NCBI GenBank assembly: GCA_934667275.1 | Contig: CAKULK010000001.1 | Location: 290,021 to 354,020, forward strand | DNA: 64,000 nt | Source: an uncultured Bacteroidales bacterium | GTDB taxonomy: Bacteria > Bacteroidota > Bacteroidia > Bacteroidales > Paludibacteraceae | Direction of reading: 5' to 3' | Part shown: one piece after another, positions 43,291-51,180 of the stretch | How positions within the stretch are numbered: the first letter of the stretch is position 1 | How the letters are laid out: every line of letters starts with the position of its first letter | Program-made: the position numbers and the translations under genes | The notes under the pieces: model-generated | What the model was told of the DNA's origin: nothing | Databases searched by the model: none | The model's input: the letters and a program-made list of their open reading frames with translations, nothing else

Positions 43291-44823
43291 GTGTTGCAAG
43301 AAATAGGTCAATCCTCAGAATTGATACCCGCTGGTACGACAAATGATAAGTCGGACATCCGTTATCATTTGCTCTACGAAACGACTTATCATTGTATCTA
43401 TAGTATTATTGTTGGTGGGCGGCGATATGTCTTAAAGGGTATTCGCCCAACAGTACAAGATAAGGCAAGGCAGGAGTGTCTGTTACAACGCGAATATACT
43501 ATTCTGACACAATTAGAGTCTCCTTTTATAGTAAGAGTATGGGAACTGCGCAAAGACCCGAAAGTGGGATTTTGCATTGTGATGGAATACATAGACGGAC
43601 AACCATTGGATAGTTGGCTACGTTCCAAGCCGTCTCTGCGGCAAAAGCATCAGATTCTAAACGAGATATTGGATACTATACAATATCTTCATAGCAAACA
43701 GATTATCCATGGAGACTTGAAACCTGGGAATATCCTGATTACCAATGGTGGAAATCATATCAAACTGTTAGATCTTGGACTTGCAGATAAAGATGAGTTT
43801 GCGCAGACCAATCTCGGTTGTACCAAGCGATATGCCGCCCCTGAACAAATTAAGGGAGAAAACATTGATGGCAGGACGGATATATTTGCTTTGGGTGCAA
43901 TTATCCGTCTGTTGTTCCCGCATCAATATCTTTGTATCGTCCATAAATGTACCCGTTCCCGCAAAGAACGTCGCTATAGTTCCATTGCATCATTACACCG
44001 TGCCATTACATTGCGTTCTGTTTTGAGCAAATTGATAGGCATACTAATAGCAATATCCTTGCTTTTTCTTGTTTTTTATCGCTATACGCAAAGCCGCTTT
44101 TCTGCAGATACTTATTCGGCAAGCATACAACAGGATAGTATTCGTGAATCCATTGTGGTCGTACGTGACACAGTTGTTCAGATAATACATCAACCACTTG
44201 CTGTCCCAACAGAAGAACGCAGGATGCAGCAGGATAGTATTGGTGACTCCGCTGTGGTTACACGGGATATGATTGCTCAAATAGTACAGCAACAACTTAC
44301 TATCTCGCCGGAAGAACGTCAGAGACGGCGGGCTTCATTAGATTCGGCTGAGGCTGTGTTTTGGAACAATTGGGAACGGAAACAGGCATTGCGAGAAAAG
44401 AAAAGGAAAGAGAATAGTGCTATCGGCGATACTATTGATGCTCGTCAGGAAAGATTGTACTATCGTTATAAACAATTATATAGAGATTATACTTATCCTC
44501 ATTATGTCGAATTTACCGATTTGATATGGGGGTTCTATGAAGCAGATTTCCGTAAAATAGTAGGTGAATGCCTAAAAGGGAAGGATCATGATGTTAGCAT
44601 TAGATTAAAAATTGAGTATCAGGGAATACTCCGGGAGAAAAAAGCAGCGGGGGATGTTTTTTGTTCTTTGGCATCGGTATATGACTCACGCCTATACGAA
44701 ACGGACAAGGAACAAATAGATGCACAACTCGCCCATCTAAAAGATTCACTGGCTGCCTATAAGGCGGAGGTGGATAGTTTCTTCTCGGTGGAAGACTTGC
44801 AAAAACAGATACAAAAACGCTAA
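43291..44823 (+). CDS. Membrane-anchored Ser/Thr protein kinase
   Basis: 510 residues, GTG start placed by the promoter 28 bases upstream. The kinase domain (~25-240) has Lys49 in YVLKG, the catalytic loop IHGDLKPGNILI (Asp142, Asn147), DLG at 161-163 and APE at 183-185. The N-lobe lacks a clear glycine-rich loop. A transmembrane segment (~245-264) follows, then a ~245-residue region. That region contains two near-copies (IQQDSIRESIVVVRDTVVQII and MQQDSIGDSAVVTRDMIAQIV), a charged coiled-coil stretch and a helical C-terminus. It is divergent from the TerY-P/LRR block and likely part of the same signalling locus (inference). Confidence 0.85.
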   Translation: MLQEIGQSSELIPAGTTNDKSDIRYHLLYETTYHCIYSIIVGGRRYVLKGIRPTVQDKARQECLLQREYTILTQLESPFIVRVWELRKDPKVGFCIVMEYIDGQPLDSWLRSKPSLRQKHQILNEILDTIQYLHSKQIIHGDLKPGNILITNGGNHIKLLDLGLADKDEFAQTNLGCTKRYAAPEQIKGENIDGRTDIFALGAIIRLLFPHQYLCIVHKCTRSRKERRYSSIASLHRAITLRSVLSKLIGILIAISLLFLVFYRYTQSRFSADTYSASIQQDSIRESIVVVRDTVVQIIHQPLAVPTEERRMQQDSIGDSAVVTRDMIAQIVQQQLTISPEERQRRRASLDSAEAVFWNNWERKQALREKKRKENSAIGDTIDARQERLYYRYKQLYRDYTYPHYVEFTDLIWGFYEADFRKIVGECLKGKDHDVSIRLKIEYQGILREKKAAGDVFCSLASVYDSRLYETDKEQIDAQLAHLKDSLAAYKAEVDSFFSVEDLQKQIQKR

Positions 44824-44837
44824 TTATTTCTATTAAT

Positions 44838-45428
44838 ATGCCGACACGGATTTCTTTATCTCATCCCGTATTGCCCCAACTGCGCAAGGCTGTAGAAAAC
44901 ACCTTCGGGCACAACCTACAGAGCCAAAGCAATATCTGGGATTTTATTGAAGTAATACATCATCAACTGAATGAGGATACCATACGTCGTTTGTGGGGAC
45001 AACGCAAAGATGCATATGCCACTGTGCGCCGCTCTACGTTGGATATTCTGAGTCAATATGTGGGTGCAAAAGACTGGGATGATTTTGTGCAAACCTATCA
45101 GAGTGAGGCAGGTGTGGAATCTGACCTGCATACGTATATGCAAAGAATCGGAATTGAAGAATTGCAAATAGGGGATAGGGTAGAGTTCACGTGGCTGCCG
45201 GATAGGGAATGTATAGCGGAGTATAGTGGCAATGCGATATTCAGAATCATAATGGTTAAAAACTCGCAAGGGCTTGCTTGCGGAGATACGTTTTTGTGCC
45301 GCGTGTTTATTGTGGGTGAGATTCTGCTGTTAGACCAACTGACGCGAAGTGGAAGCGTGTTGGGTTGTTATAGAGTAGGTATATCCGGCGGATTGAGTTC
45401 CGTGAGACTGCTTAACCGTAAAGTTTAA
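44838..45428 (+). CDS. HTH-like N-terminal domain protein, hypothetical
   Basis: 196 residues. Residues 15-85 match a small helical module frequent in Bacteroidetes, with the pattern L...I...L...TLRRLxG...Y..VRRSTLDILSQYVGxxDWDDFVQTY; it is thought to be DNA-binding-like. The remaining 110 residues form a beta-rich domain (IEELQIGDRVEFTWLPDRECIAEYSG), not recognised. It lies 14 bases after the kinase gene, so the two form an operon. It may be a regulator or a kinase substrate. Confidence 0.7.
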   Translation: MPTRISLSHPVLPQLRKAVENTFGHNLQSQSNIWDFIEVIHHQLNEDTIRRLWGQRKDAYATVRRSTLDILSQYVGAKDWDDFVQTYQSEAGVESDLHTYMQRIGIEELQIGDRVEFTWLPDRECIAEYSGNAIFRIIMVKNSQGLACGDTFLCRVFIVGEILLLDQLTRSGSVLGCYRVGISGGLSSVRLLNRKV

Positions 45429-45554
45429 TTTGTACGAAGGATATTATGGGGTTGATATATTTGGTCAGAGGTGAGCGTTAGAACAGTCTTATCAACGGCT
45501 GTTGATGCTTCGGTATCGGACAATAGCCAATCTGTTTCTTTGAACGCCAATAAA

Positions 45555-45587
45555 AAGGGGCTACCTAATTTTTAGGTAGCCCCTTTC
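45555..45587. terminator. Bidirectional intrinsic terminator
   Basis: GGGGCTACCTAA (45557-45568) and TTAGGTAGCCCC (45572-45583) form a perfect 12-bp stem. It is preceded by AAAAA and followed by TTT, and serves the + strand HTH-like gene and the - strand decarboxylase operon. Confidence 0.88.
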
Positions 45588-45606
45588 TTGTATCAGAATA
45601 AGAATG

Positions 45607-46911
45607 TTATCCGAGCATGGAGAGCAGGATACCGGCTGCAACAGCGGAACCGATGACACCGGCAACGTTCGGACCCATGGCGTGCATGAGCAGGAAGTTG
45701 GTCGGGTCTGCTTTCTGACCCTCTATCTGGCTGACACGCGCTGCCATAGGCACTGCACTGACACCAGCCGAACCGATAAGCGGGTTGATTTTCTCTTTCG
45801 AGAAGAGGTTCATCAACTTAGCAAGCAGCACGCCACCTGCGGTACTCAAACTGAATGCCACAATACCCATGCAGAGGATAGCAATCGTCTTGGCATTCAA
45901 GAAAGTAGCACCCGTAGCCGTAGCACCTACCGACAAGCCGAGGAAGATAACAACGATGTTCATCAACTCGTTCTGCGCGGTTTTGCTCAGACGGTCAACC
46001 ACGCCGCACTCCTTCATCAGGTTACCCAACATAAGGCATCCAATCAGCGGAGCAGCATCAGGCAATACTAGTGCCACGATAGCGGTGATGACAACTGGGA
46101 AGACAATCTTCTCCACTTTGCTCACCGAGCGGAGTTGCTTCATCTTGATTTGACGCTCTTTCTTGGTGGTCAGGGTCTTCATGATAGGCGGTTGGATAAC
46201 AGGCACGAGTGCCATATACGAGTAAGCCGCGATAGCAATAGGACCGAGCAAATGCGGAGCCAGTTTGGATGTCAGGTAGATGGACGTAGGACCGTCAGCA
46301 CCGCCGATGATACCGATAGAACCTGCCTCTGCGGGTGTAAAGCCGATAGCATTCGCGCACAGGAACGTAATGAAGATACCAATCTGGGCAGCCGCCCCCA
46401 ACATTAACGATTTCGGGTTGGCAATCAGCGGACCGAAGTCGGTCATCGCACCTACACCGATGAAAATCAAGCAAGGGTACAGACCAGCCTTGACGCCTAT
46501 ATACAGAACATCAAGCAGACCGGCATTCTTCATCACCGCACCATAACTGTGATACGACGGGTTGGCAATCGCCAGCATGTCGCTTGTGCTATGGGCAGCG
46601 TCCACCAATACGCCGTGACGGAACGCGTCCAACACATCGGTGATGGCATCGGGATTCACCACAGCAGGGTCATAGAACAGGTCCTTGGCAAGGAACAAGT
46701 CCCACAACTCTTGGTTGAACATATTGGCGTTGGGCAGGTTGGTGAGCAACATACCAAACGCGATAGGCAAGAGCAGCAACGGTTCGTACTGCTTCTTGAT
46801 GGCCAGATACAACAGGAAGAACGATATGAGCAGCATCACGCCTTGACGCCAGTCCATATTCATAAATCCCATTGTCTGGAAGAACTCTAATACTTGCTCC
46901 ATATCAGGCAA
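45607..46911 (-). CDS. Sodium-pumping decarboxylase beta subunit (OadB/MmdB)
   Basis: 434 residues, highly hydrophobic with about nine to ten membrane segments. It decarboxylates carboxybiotin and exports Na+. Conserved features are GVGAMTDFGPLIANPKSLMLGAAAQIG, IGIIGGADGPTSIYL and SVGATATGATFLN. It is the last gene of the operon, four bases after the biotin carrier. With the epimerase and carboxyltransferase genes, the substrate is methylmalonyl-CoA rather than oxaloacetate. It conserves energy during propionate formation from succinate. Confidence 0.95.
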   Translation of the reverse strand: MPDMEQVLEFFQTMGFMNMDWRQGVMLLISFFLLYLAIKKQYEPLLLLPIAFGMLLTNLPNANMFNQELWDLFLAKDLFYDPAVVNPDAITDVLDAFRHGVLVDAAHSTSDMLAIANPSYHSYGAVMKNAGLLDVLYIGVKAGLYPCLIFIGVGAMTDFGPLIANPKSLMLGAAAQIGIFITFLCANAIGFTPAEAGSIGIIGGADGPTSIYLTSKLAPHLLGPIAIAAYSYMALVPVIQPPIMKTLTTKKERQIKMKQLRSVSKVEKIVFPVVITAIVALVLPDAAPLIGCLMLGNLMKECGVVDRLSKTAQNELMNIVVIFLGLSVGATATGATFLNAKTIAILCMGIVAFSLSTAGGVLLAKLMNLFSKEKINPLIGSAGVSAVPMAARVSQIEGQKADPTNFLLMHAMGPNVAGVIGSAVAAGILLSMLG

Positions 46912-46914
46912 TGA

Positions 46915-47664
46915 TTATCCGAGTACTACAAGCAAGTCGCCCTGCATTACGTTCTGACCGGCAGCCACGGCAATCTTCGTTACGGTGCCGTCGCACTCTG
47001 CCAATACGGAGTTCTCCATCTTCATGCTCTCGAGGGTGAGCAGCAGGTCGCCTTTCTTCACAGCCTGACCTTCCGTCACTACCACCTTGATGATAGAGCC
47101 GGGGAGGGGAGATTCTACTTTTTTTCCGCCGGCGGGCACATCTGCAGCCTTCGGGGCAGCAGGTGCAGGAGCAGCAGCGGGCTTTGGAGCCGGTGCTGCT
47201 TTCGGTGCTGCTGGAGCAGCGGCAGGTGCGGCTGCAATGGCAACCGTCTCAATCTCAACTAATTTGTCGTCCTGCATCACGTTCTGACCGGGCTGTACGA
47301 GCACTGCCTTCACGGTACCCTCAACCTCGCTGAGCACTTGGTTCTCCATCTTCATACTCTCCATGGTCAGGAGCAAGTCTCCGCGCTTAACGGCTTGACC
47401 TGCAGCGGCTACCACCTTTACGATGCTACCCGGCAGCGGACTCTTGACTACGGTGGCGCCTGCGGCTTGAGCCACTTTCGGAGCGGCTGCAGGAGCAGCG
47501 GCAGCGCGTGGTACGGCAGGTTTGATAGAGGTGGCGTTCTTCATCTGGTCGATGCCTACATGGAAAACGGTACCGTTGACTGTTACCTCAGCCATACCGC
47601 CGTCTATCTCGTTGACGGTCGTGTCGTATTTGCGGCCGTCGATGGTAAATTGAAATGATTTCAT
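46915..47664 (-). CDS. Biotin carrier protein with two tandem biotinyl domains
   Basis: 249 residues. A short N-terminal domain (MKSFQFTIDGRKYDTTV) precedes two complete biotinyl/lipoyl domains joined by an Ala/Pro linker. Each has SPLPGSI.KVV and an ESMKMEN biotinylation site (Lys105 and Lys215), ending in GQNVMQ. Orthologues that I know (about 140-170 residues) have one such domain. The duplication should give two carboxybiotin arms per subunit. It lies between the gamma and beta subunit genes with 1-3-base gaps. Confidence 0.93.
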   Translation of the reverse strand: MKSFQFTIDGRKYDTTVNEIDGGMAEVTVNGTVFHVGIDQMKNATSIKPAVPRAAAAPAAAPKVAQAAGATVVKSPLPGSIVKVVAAAGQAVKRGDLLLTMESMKMENQVLSEVEGTVKAVLVQPGQNVMQDDKLVEIETVAIAAAPAAAPAAPKAAPAPKPAAAPAPAAPKAADVPAGGKKVESPLPGSIIKVVVTEGQAVKKGDLLLTLESMKMENSVLAECDGTVTKIAVAAGQNVMQGDLLVVLG

Positions 47665-47665
47665 C

Positions 47666-48022
47666 TTATCTGTGAAGATTATTCATGCCGTACATCTTGT
47701 TGTTCCATTGTGTACGGTGGGGTTGAACAATAGTTTTGGTGGATTCCTCATCGTGCACGCCGTTGTAGTAGAGGTGCAGTGCCAATGCGATGGCTGCCGT
47801 GCTGTCGGCGGTCAGGGTGATGCGCTCCTTGTCCTCTTTTTGCGTGTGTGCCACGGTCTGTGAGTGCTGTGGTTCTGCTTGTTTCTTGGGCTTTACGCGG
47901 GGTTGCATAATCCAGCCCATCAGTTTCAGAACATACACAAACACGAACAGCAACAGCAGTACTAAGCAGAAGCCCAGTCCTGTCACCATCCAAATGAATG
48001 AGTTTACTTCAAGGAAAATCAT
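47666..48022 (-). CDS. OadG-family gamma subunit
   Basis: 118 residues with one membrane helix at about 8-36 (WMVTGLGFCLVLLLLFVFVYVLKLMGW) and a hydrophilic tail. This is the usual form of the small gamma/delta subunit that assembles sodium-pumping decarboxylases. The tail contains a short helical DSTAAIALALHLYYNGVHDEE segment typical of Bacteroidetes members. It lies one base after mmdA and one before the carrier gene. Confidence 0.85.
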   Translation of the reverse strand: MIFLEVNSFIWMVTGLGFCLVLLLLFVFVYVLKLMGWIMQPRVKPKKQAEPQHSQTVAHTQKEDKERITLTADSTAAIALALHLYYNGVHDEESTKTIVQPHRTQWNNKMYGMNNLHR

Positions 48023-48023
48023 A

Positions 48024-49580
48024 CTACAATGGGATATTTGAATGCTTCTTCAGAGGGTTCGTCAGGCGCTTGGTCTGCAGGTTCTCGAAAGCGTGGATAA
48101 TACGCTTACGGGTGTTGCGCGGCTCGATGATGTCGTCGATGTAGCCGCGGTTAGCAGCCTGATACGGGCTTGCGAACAAGTCTTTGTACTCTGCCTCTTT
48201 CTCAGCAATGAATTTTTTCTTCTCTTCGGGGTCTTCGATAGCCTTGATAGCCTTGGCTTGAAGCACGCCCACTGCACCACTGGCACCCATGACGGCAATC
48301 TCCGCATTGGGCCATGCATAGCACATATCGCCGCGCAACTGCTTGCAACTCATCACGATATGGCTTCCGCCGTACGACTTGCGAACCGTGATTGTTACCT
48401 TTGGAACGGTAGCCTCACCGTAAGCAAACATCAGTTTTGCTCCGTGGTCGATGATACCTGCGTACTCTTGACCTGTACCGCACAAGAAGCCCGGCACGTC
48501 AACCAACGTCAGAATCTGGATGTTGAACGCATCGCAGAAACGCACGAAGCGGGCTGCCTTGCGGCTGGCGTCGCAGTCCAGCACACCTGCCAGCCAACTC
48601 GGCTGGTTAGCGATGATACCCGTCGAGCGGCCGTTGAAACGTGCAAAACCGCAGATGATGTTCTTCGCGTAGTCTTTCTGAACCTCCATGAAGTCGCCGT
48701 TGTCAACAATCAGGTTGATGATGTCCTTCATATTATAAGGTTTGTTCGGGTCGTCAGGCACAATCTCGTTCAGGCTCTCCTCCACACGCATGGGGTCGTC
48801 GGTGCACTTCAGCACAGGAGCCTCCTCCATGTTGTTTTGCGGGATGAAACTTACCAGACGGCGTACTTGGGCGATAGCCTCTTCCTCTGTGGCTGCCACA
48901 AAGTGGGTGACACCCGACTTCGTTGCGTGTACCTTTGCACCGCCGAGGTCTTCTACGCTAACGTCCTCACCTGTAACCGATTTCACTACCTTCGGACCGG
49001 TGATGAACATATACGAGTTCTGCTCGGTCATCATGATGAAGTCGGTCAACGCGGGGCTGTAAACGGCACCGCCGGCGCACGGACCAAAGATGACACTGAT
49101 TTGGGGTACCACACCGCTGGCGAGGATGTTACGCTCGAAAATCTCTGCGTAGCCTGCCAATGCGCAAGCACCTTCTTGGATACGCGCGCCACCCGAGTCG
49201 TTCAGACCGATGATAGGTGCGCCCAGTTTCATAGCCATATCCATGACGTTGCAGATTTTCTGCGCCATGGTCTCGCTCAGCGAACCGCCGATAACGGTTG
49301 CGTCCTGTGCGAATACGAATACCAGACGGCCGTCAATGGTACCCGAACCTACTGCCACACCGTCACCGAGGAACACTTTCTTCTCCATGCCGAAGTCGTG
49401 GCAACGGTGGGTGAGGAACATGTTCACTTCCTCAAACGACCCCTCGTCGAGGAGCATATTGATACGCTCACGGGCAGTATAACTGCCTTTTGCGTGATGT
49501 TTTTCGATTGCTGCATCGCCGCCTCCGGCTGCTGCCTTTGCGCGATTGTCAATCAGTTTTTGCAATTTTACGTTATCCAT
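48024..49580 (-). CDS. mmdA: Methylmalonyl-CoA decarboxylase carboxyltransferase subunit
   Basis: 518 residues, two crotonase-like carboxyltransferase halves. It moves the carboxyl group from methylmalonyl-CoA (or propionyl-CoA in reverse) to biotin. Signatures are KGSYTARERINMLLDEGSF, GLNDSGGARIQEG, FGPCAGGAVYSPALTDF and GASGAVGVL near the end. It is preceded by methylmalonyl-CoA epimerase, which fixes the substrate. Confidence 0.95.
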   Translation of the reverse strand: MDNVKLQKLIDNRAKAAAGGGDAAIEKHHAKGSYTARERINMLLDEGSFEEVNMFLTHRCHDFGMEKKVFLGDGVAVGSGTIDGRLVFVFAQDATVIGGSLSETMAQKICNVMDMAMKLGAPIIGLNDSGGARIQEGACALAGYAEIFERNILASGVVPQISVIFGPCAGGAVYSPALTDFIMMTEQNSYMFITGPKVVKSVTGEDVSVEDLGGAKVHATKSGVTHFVAATEEEAIAQVRRLVSFIPQNNMEEAPVLKCTDDPMRVEESLNEIVPDDPNKPYNMKDIINLIVDNGDFMEVQKDYAKNIICGFARFNGRSTGIIANQPSWLAGVLDCDASRKAARFVRFCDAFNIQILTLVDVPGFLCGTGQEYAGIIDHGAKLMFAYGEATVPKVTITVRKSYGGSHIVMSCKQLRGDMCYAWPNAEIAVMGASGAVGVLQAKAIKAIEDPEEKKKFIAEKEAEYKDLFASPYQAANRGYIDDIIEPRNTRKRIIHAFENLQTKRLTNPLKKHSNIPL

Positions 49581-49718
49581 AATTACACTAATTGTGCGTA
49601 GTTAGTTACATTTGTGAATTTTGTGAGTTTTCTTGAGCAGTTTGGCGTGCGCTGCAAAGGAGCAATGTGGACATTGTGACTGCGCAGCAAGCGGCAAGAT
49701 GCCAAGAAAAACGCAAAA

Positions 49719-50132
49719 TTATTTGGGCTGTTGGCACAACTCTGTCAATACCCCCTTCGTGCTCTTCGGGTGCAGGAATGCAATCATCAGGTTCTCTGCG
49801 CCTTTGCGGGGAGCCTTGTCAATCAGTTGGATGCCTGCTGCCTCAGCCTCTTTCAGAGCCTCCTCAACGCTCTCTACGTTGAATGCTACGTGGTGAACGC
49901 CGCCGCGACCGCCGTTTTTCTCAATGAATTTTGCGATAGTGGACTCAGGGCATGTCGGCTCCAATAACTCGATTTTTGTTTGACCCACCTTGAAGAACGC
50001 GGTCTTAACCTTTTGGTCTGCAACCTCTTCAATAGCGTAGCATTTGCTACCGGTTAAGAACTCGAAGAACGGCATTGCCTCTTCCAAACTTGTCACAGCG
50101 ATTCCAAGATGCTCAATATGAGTTGGTTTCAT
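49719..50132 (-). CDS. mce: Methylmalonyl-CoA epimerase
   Basis: 137 residues, a VOC-fold metalloenzyme interconverting (R)- and (S)-methylmalonyl-CoA. It starts THIEHLGIAV with the first metal histidine, and contains KIELLEP, HHVAFNV and a terminal GVLTEL metal glutamate. It is the first gene of the decarboxylase operon, with a strong promoter about 155 bases upstream, and is separated by 138 bases from mmdA. Confidence 0.96.
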   Translation of the reverse strand: MKPTHIEHLGIAVTSLEEAMPFFEFLTGSKCYAIEEVADQKVKTAFFKVGQTKIELLEPTCPESTIAKFIEKNGGRGGVHHVAFNVESVEEALKEAEAAGIQLIDKAPRKGAENLMIAFLHPKSTKGVLTELCQQPK

Positions 50133-50285
50133 TGTTTATTGATTTATAAGTTAAACTATATGTTTATTATATTTTTGTCTTTTTTCTGCCGTCTTATTCC
50201 TCGTTTTTCCACCCCTTTTGTGGCATTGGTTTCACTTTGTCAGCAGGGCGGTTTCGCGTCCGAAACTTCTTGCACAAAGTCGCTA

Positions 50286-50317
50286 CAAAGGTACTAATTT
50301 ATTTGGATACACACAAA
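50286..50317 (-). promoter_or_regulatory. Promoter of the mce-mmdA operon
   Basis: TTTG (50314-50317), 20 bases, TACCTTTG (50286-50293) on the - strand. A leader of about 147 bases follows. Confidence 0.78.
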
Positions 50318-50395
50318 CTTTATTGCCTTTTTACACGCATTTTGCTACTTCTATGTTGCAAAATGGAAATTTTATTCCCGATAATGGTATTTTGT

Positions 50396-50427
50396 TTTGC
50401 ATAGTACCGTAATGTATTGTATCTTTG
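50396..50427 (+). promoter_or_regulatory. Promoter of the pspC-padR operon
   Basis: TTTG (50396-50399), 20 bases, TATCTTTG (50420-50427). Start near 50433; the 150-base leader contains repeat array F. Confidence 0.8.
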
Positions 50428-50471
50428 CACAAAATTTCATCGGATAAGCCTCGTGTTCCTGTCGGGTTAAG

Positions 50472-50537
50472 AGTAGGTGATTAGTAGGTGATTAATAGGT
50501 GATTAATAGGTGATTAATAGGTGATTCCTTATAGGAT
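50472..50537 (+). repeat. 11-bp phased repeat array F (inside a transcribed leader)
   Basis: AGTAGGTGATT twice (50472, 50483), AATAGGTGATT three times (50494, 50505, 50516) and CCTTATAGGAT (50527). Almost the same unit as array C (GATAGGTGATT), and like C it ends in a CC...GGATAC block. Confidence 0.88.
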
Positions 50538-50581
50538 ACAAGGGGCATATTGCAAGAATATAATTGAAAACAAACAAGAAT

Positions 50582-50773
50582 ATGAAAAAATTGTATCGTT
50601 CTTCCAACAAAATGTTGGCGGGTGTCTGCGCCGGAATTGCAGAGTATTGCGACATCGACCCGACTATTGTCCGTGTTATCTATGCGGCTTTGAGCCTCTT
50701 CACGGCAGGTTTCCCCGGATTGTTGTTGTATTTGGTCCTTATGATTATTATGCCTAACCAAGATGCGGAATGA
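50582..50773 (+). CDS. PspC-domain membrane protein
   Basis: 63 residues from ATG 50582 (MKKLYRSSNKMLAGVCAGIAEY); a TTG six codons upstream is not needed. PspC motif LAGVCAGIAEYCDIDPTIVRVI plus one membrane helix (LFTAGFPGLLLYLVLMII). Its stop overlaps the padR ATG (ATGA). PspC-PadR-DUF2807 trios are common in Bacteroidales and probably form an envelope-stress unit (inference). Confidence 0.9.
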   Translation: MKKLYRSSNKMLAGVCAGIAEYCDIDPTIVRVIYAALSLFTAGFPGLLLYLVLMIIMPNQDAE

Positions 50774-51177
50774 TTGATAACATCAAAAGTCAGATGCGCA
50801 AAGGGGTATTGGAGTATTGTATCCTGACCATCATCAGCCGCCGCGAGTCATACACTTCCGATATTTTGGAGGTGCTCAAGCAGGCGAATCTGATTGTGGT
50901 CGAGGGAACATTGTACCCCTTGCTCTCGCGGTTGAAGAACAATGGGCTGCTTGCATACCGCTGGCAGGAGTCGAAAGATGGACCTCCGCGCAAGTATTTC
51001 CATCTCACCGAAGAAGGGGCTCAACTCTTGGAGCAATTGGATGCTGAGTGGACGGCCATATCCACCTCCATCAATACTATTATTCAACAATCGGCGCAGA
51101 CTTCCGATTCCGATTATCACGCAGATAATCAGGCAGATGATGCCAATGCGCCTGTATTCACACCTTATCCGTCTTAA
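50770..51177 (+). CDS. PadR-family transcriptional regulator
   Basis: 135 residues with the PadR winged helix: MRKGVLEYCILTIISRRESYTSDIL, EGTLYPLLSRLKNNGLL and PPRKYFHLTEEG. An acidic tail of ~35 residues follows. It is translationally coupled to the pspC gene and four bases before the DUF2807 gene, so it likely controls this operon. Cytoplasmic DNA-binding dimer. Confidence 0.94.
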   Translation: MIDNIKSQMRKGVLEYCILTIISRRESYTSDILEVLKQANLIVVEGTLYPLLSRLKNNGLLAYRWQESKDGPPRKYFHLTEEGAQLLEQLDAEWTAISTSINTIIQQSAQTSDSDYHADNQADDANAPVFTPYPS

Positions 51178-51180
51178 ACA

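Noticed and set aside
48042..49601. 519-residue open frame antisense to mmdA
   Set aside because: Same situation: the mmdA reading is unmistakable, and the antisense product has no recognisable domain or promoter.
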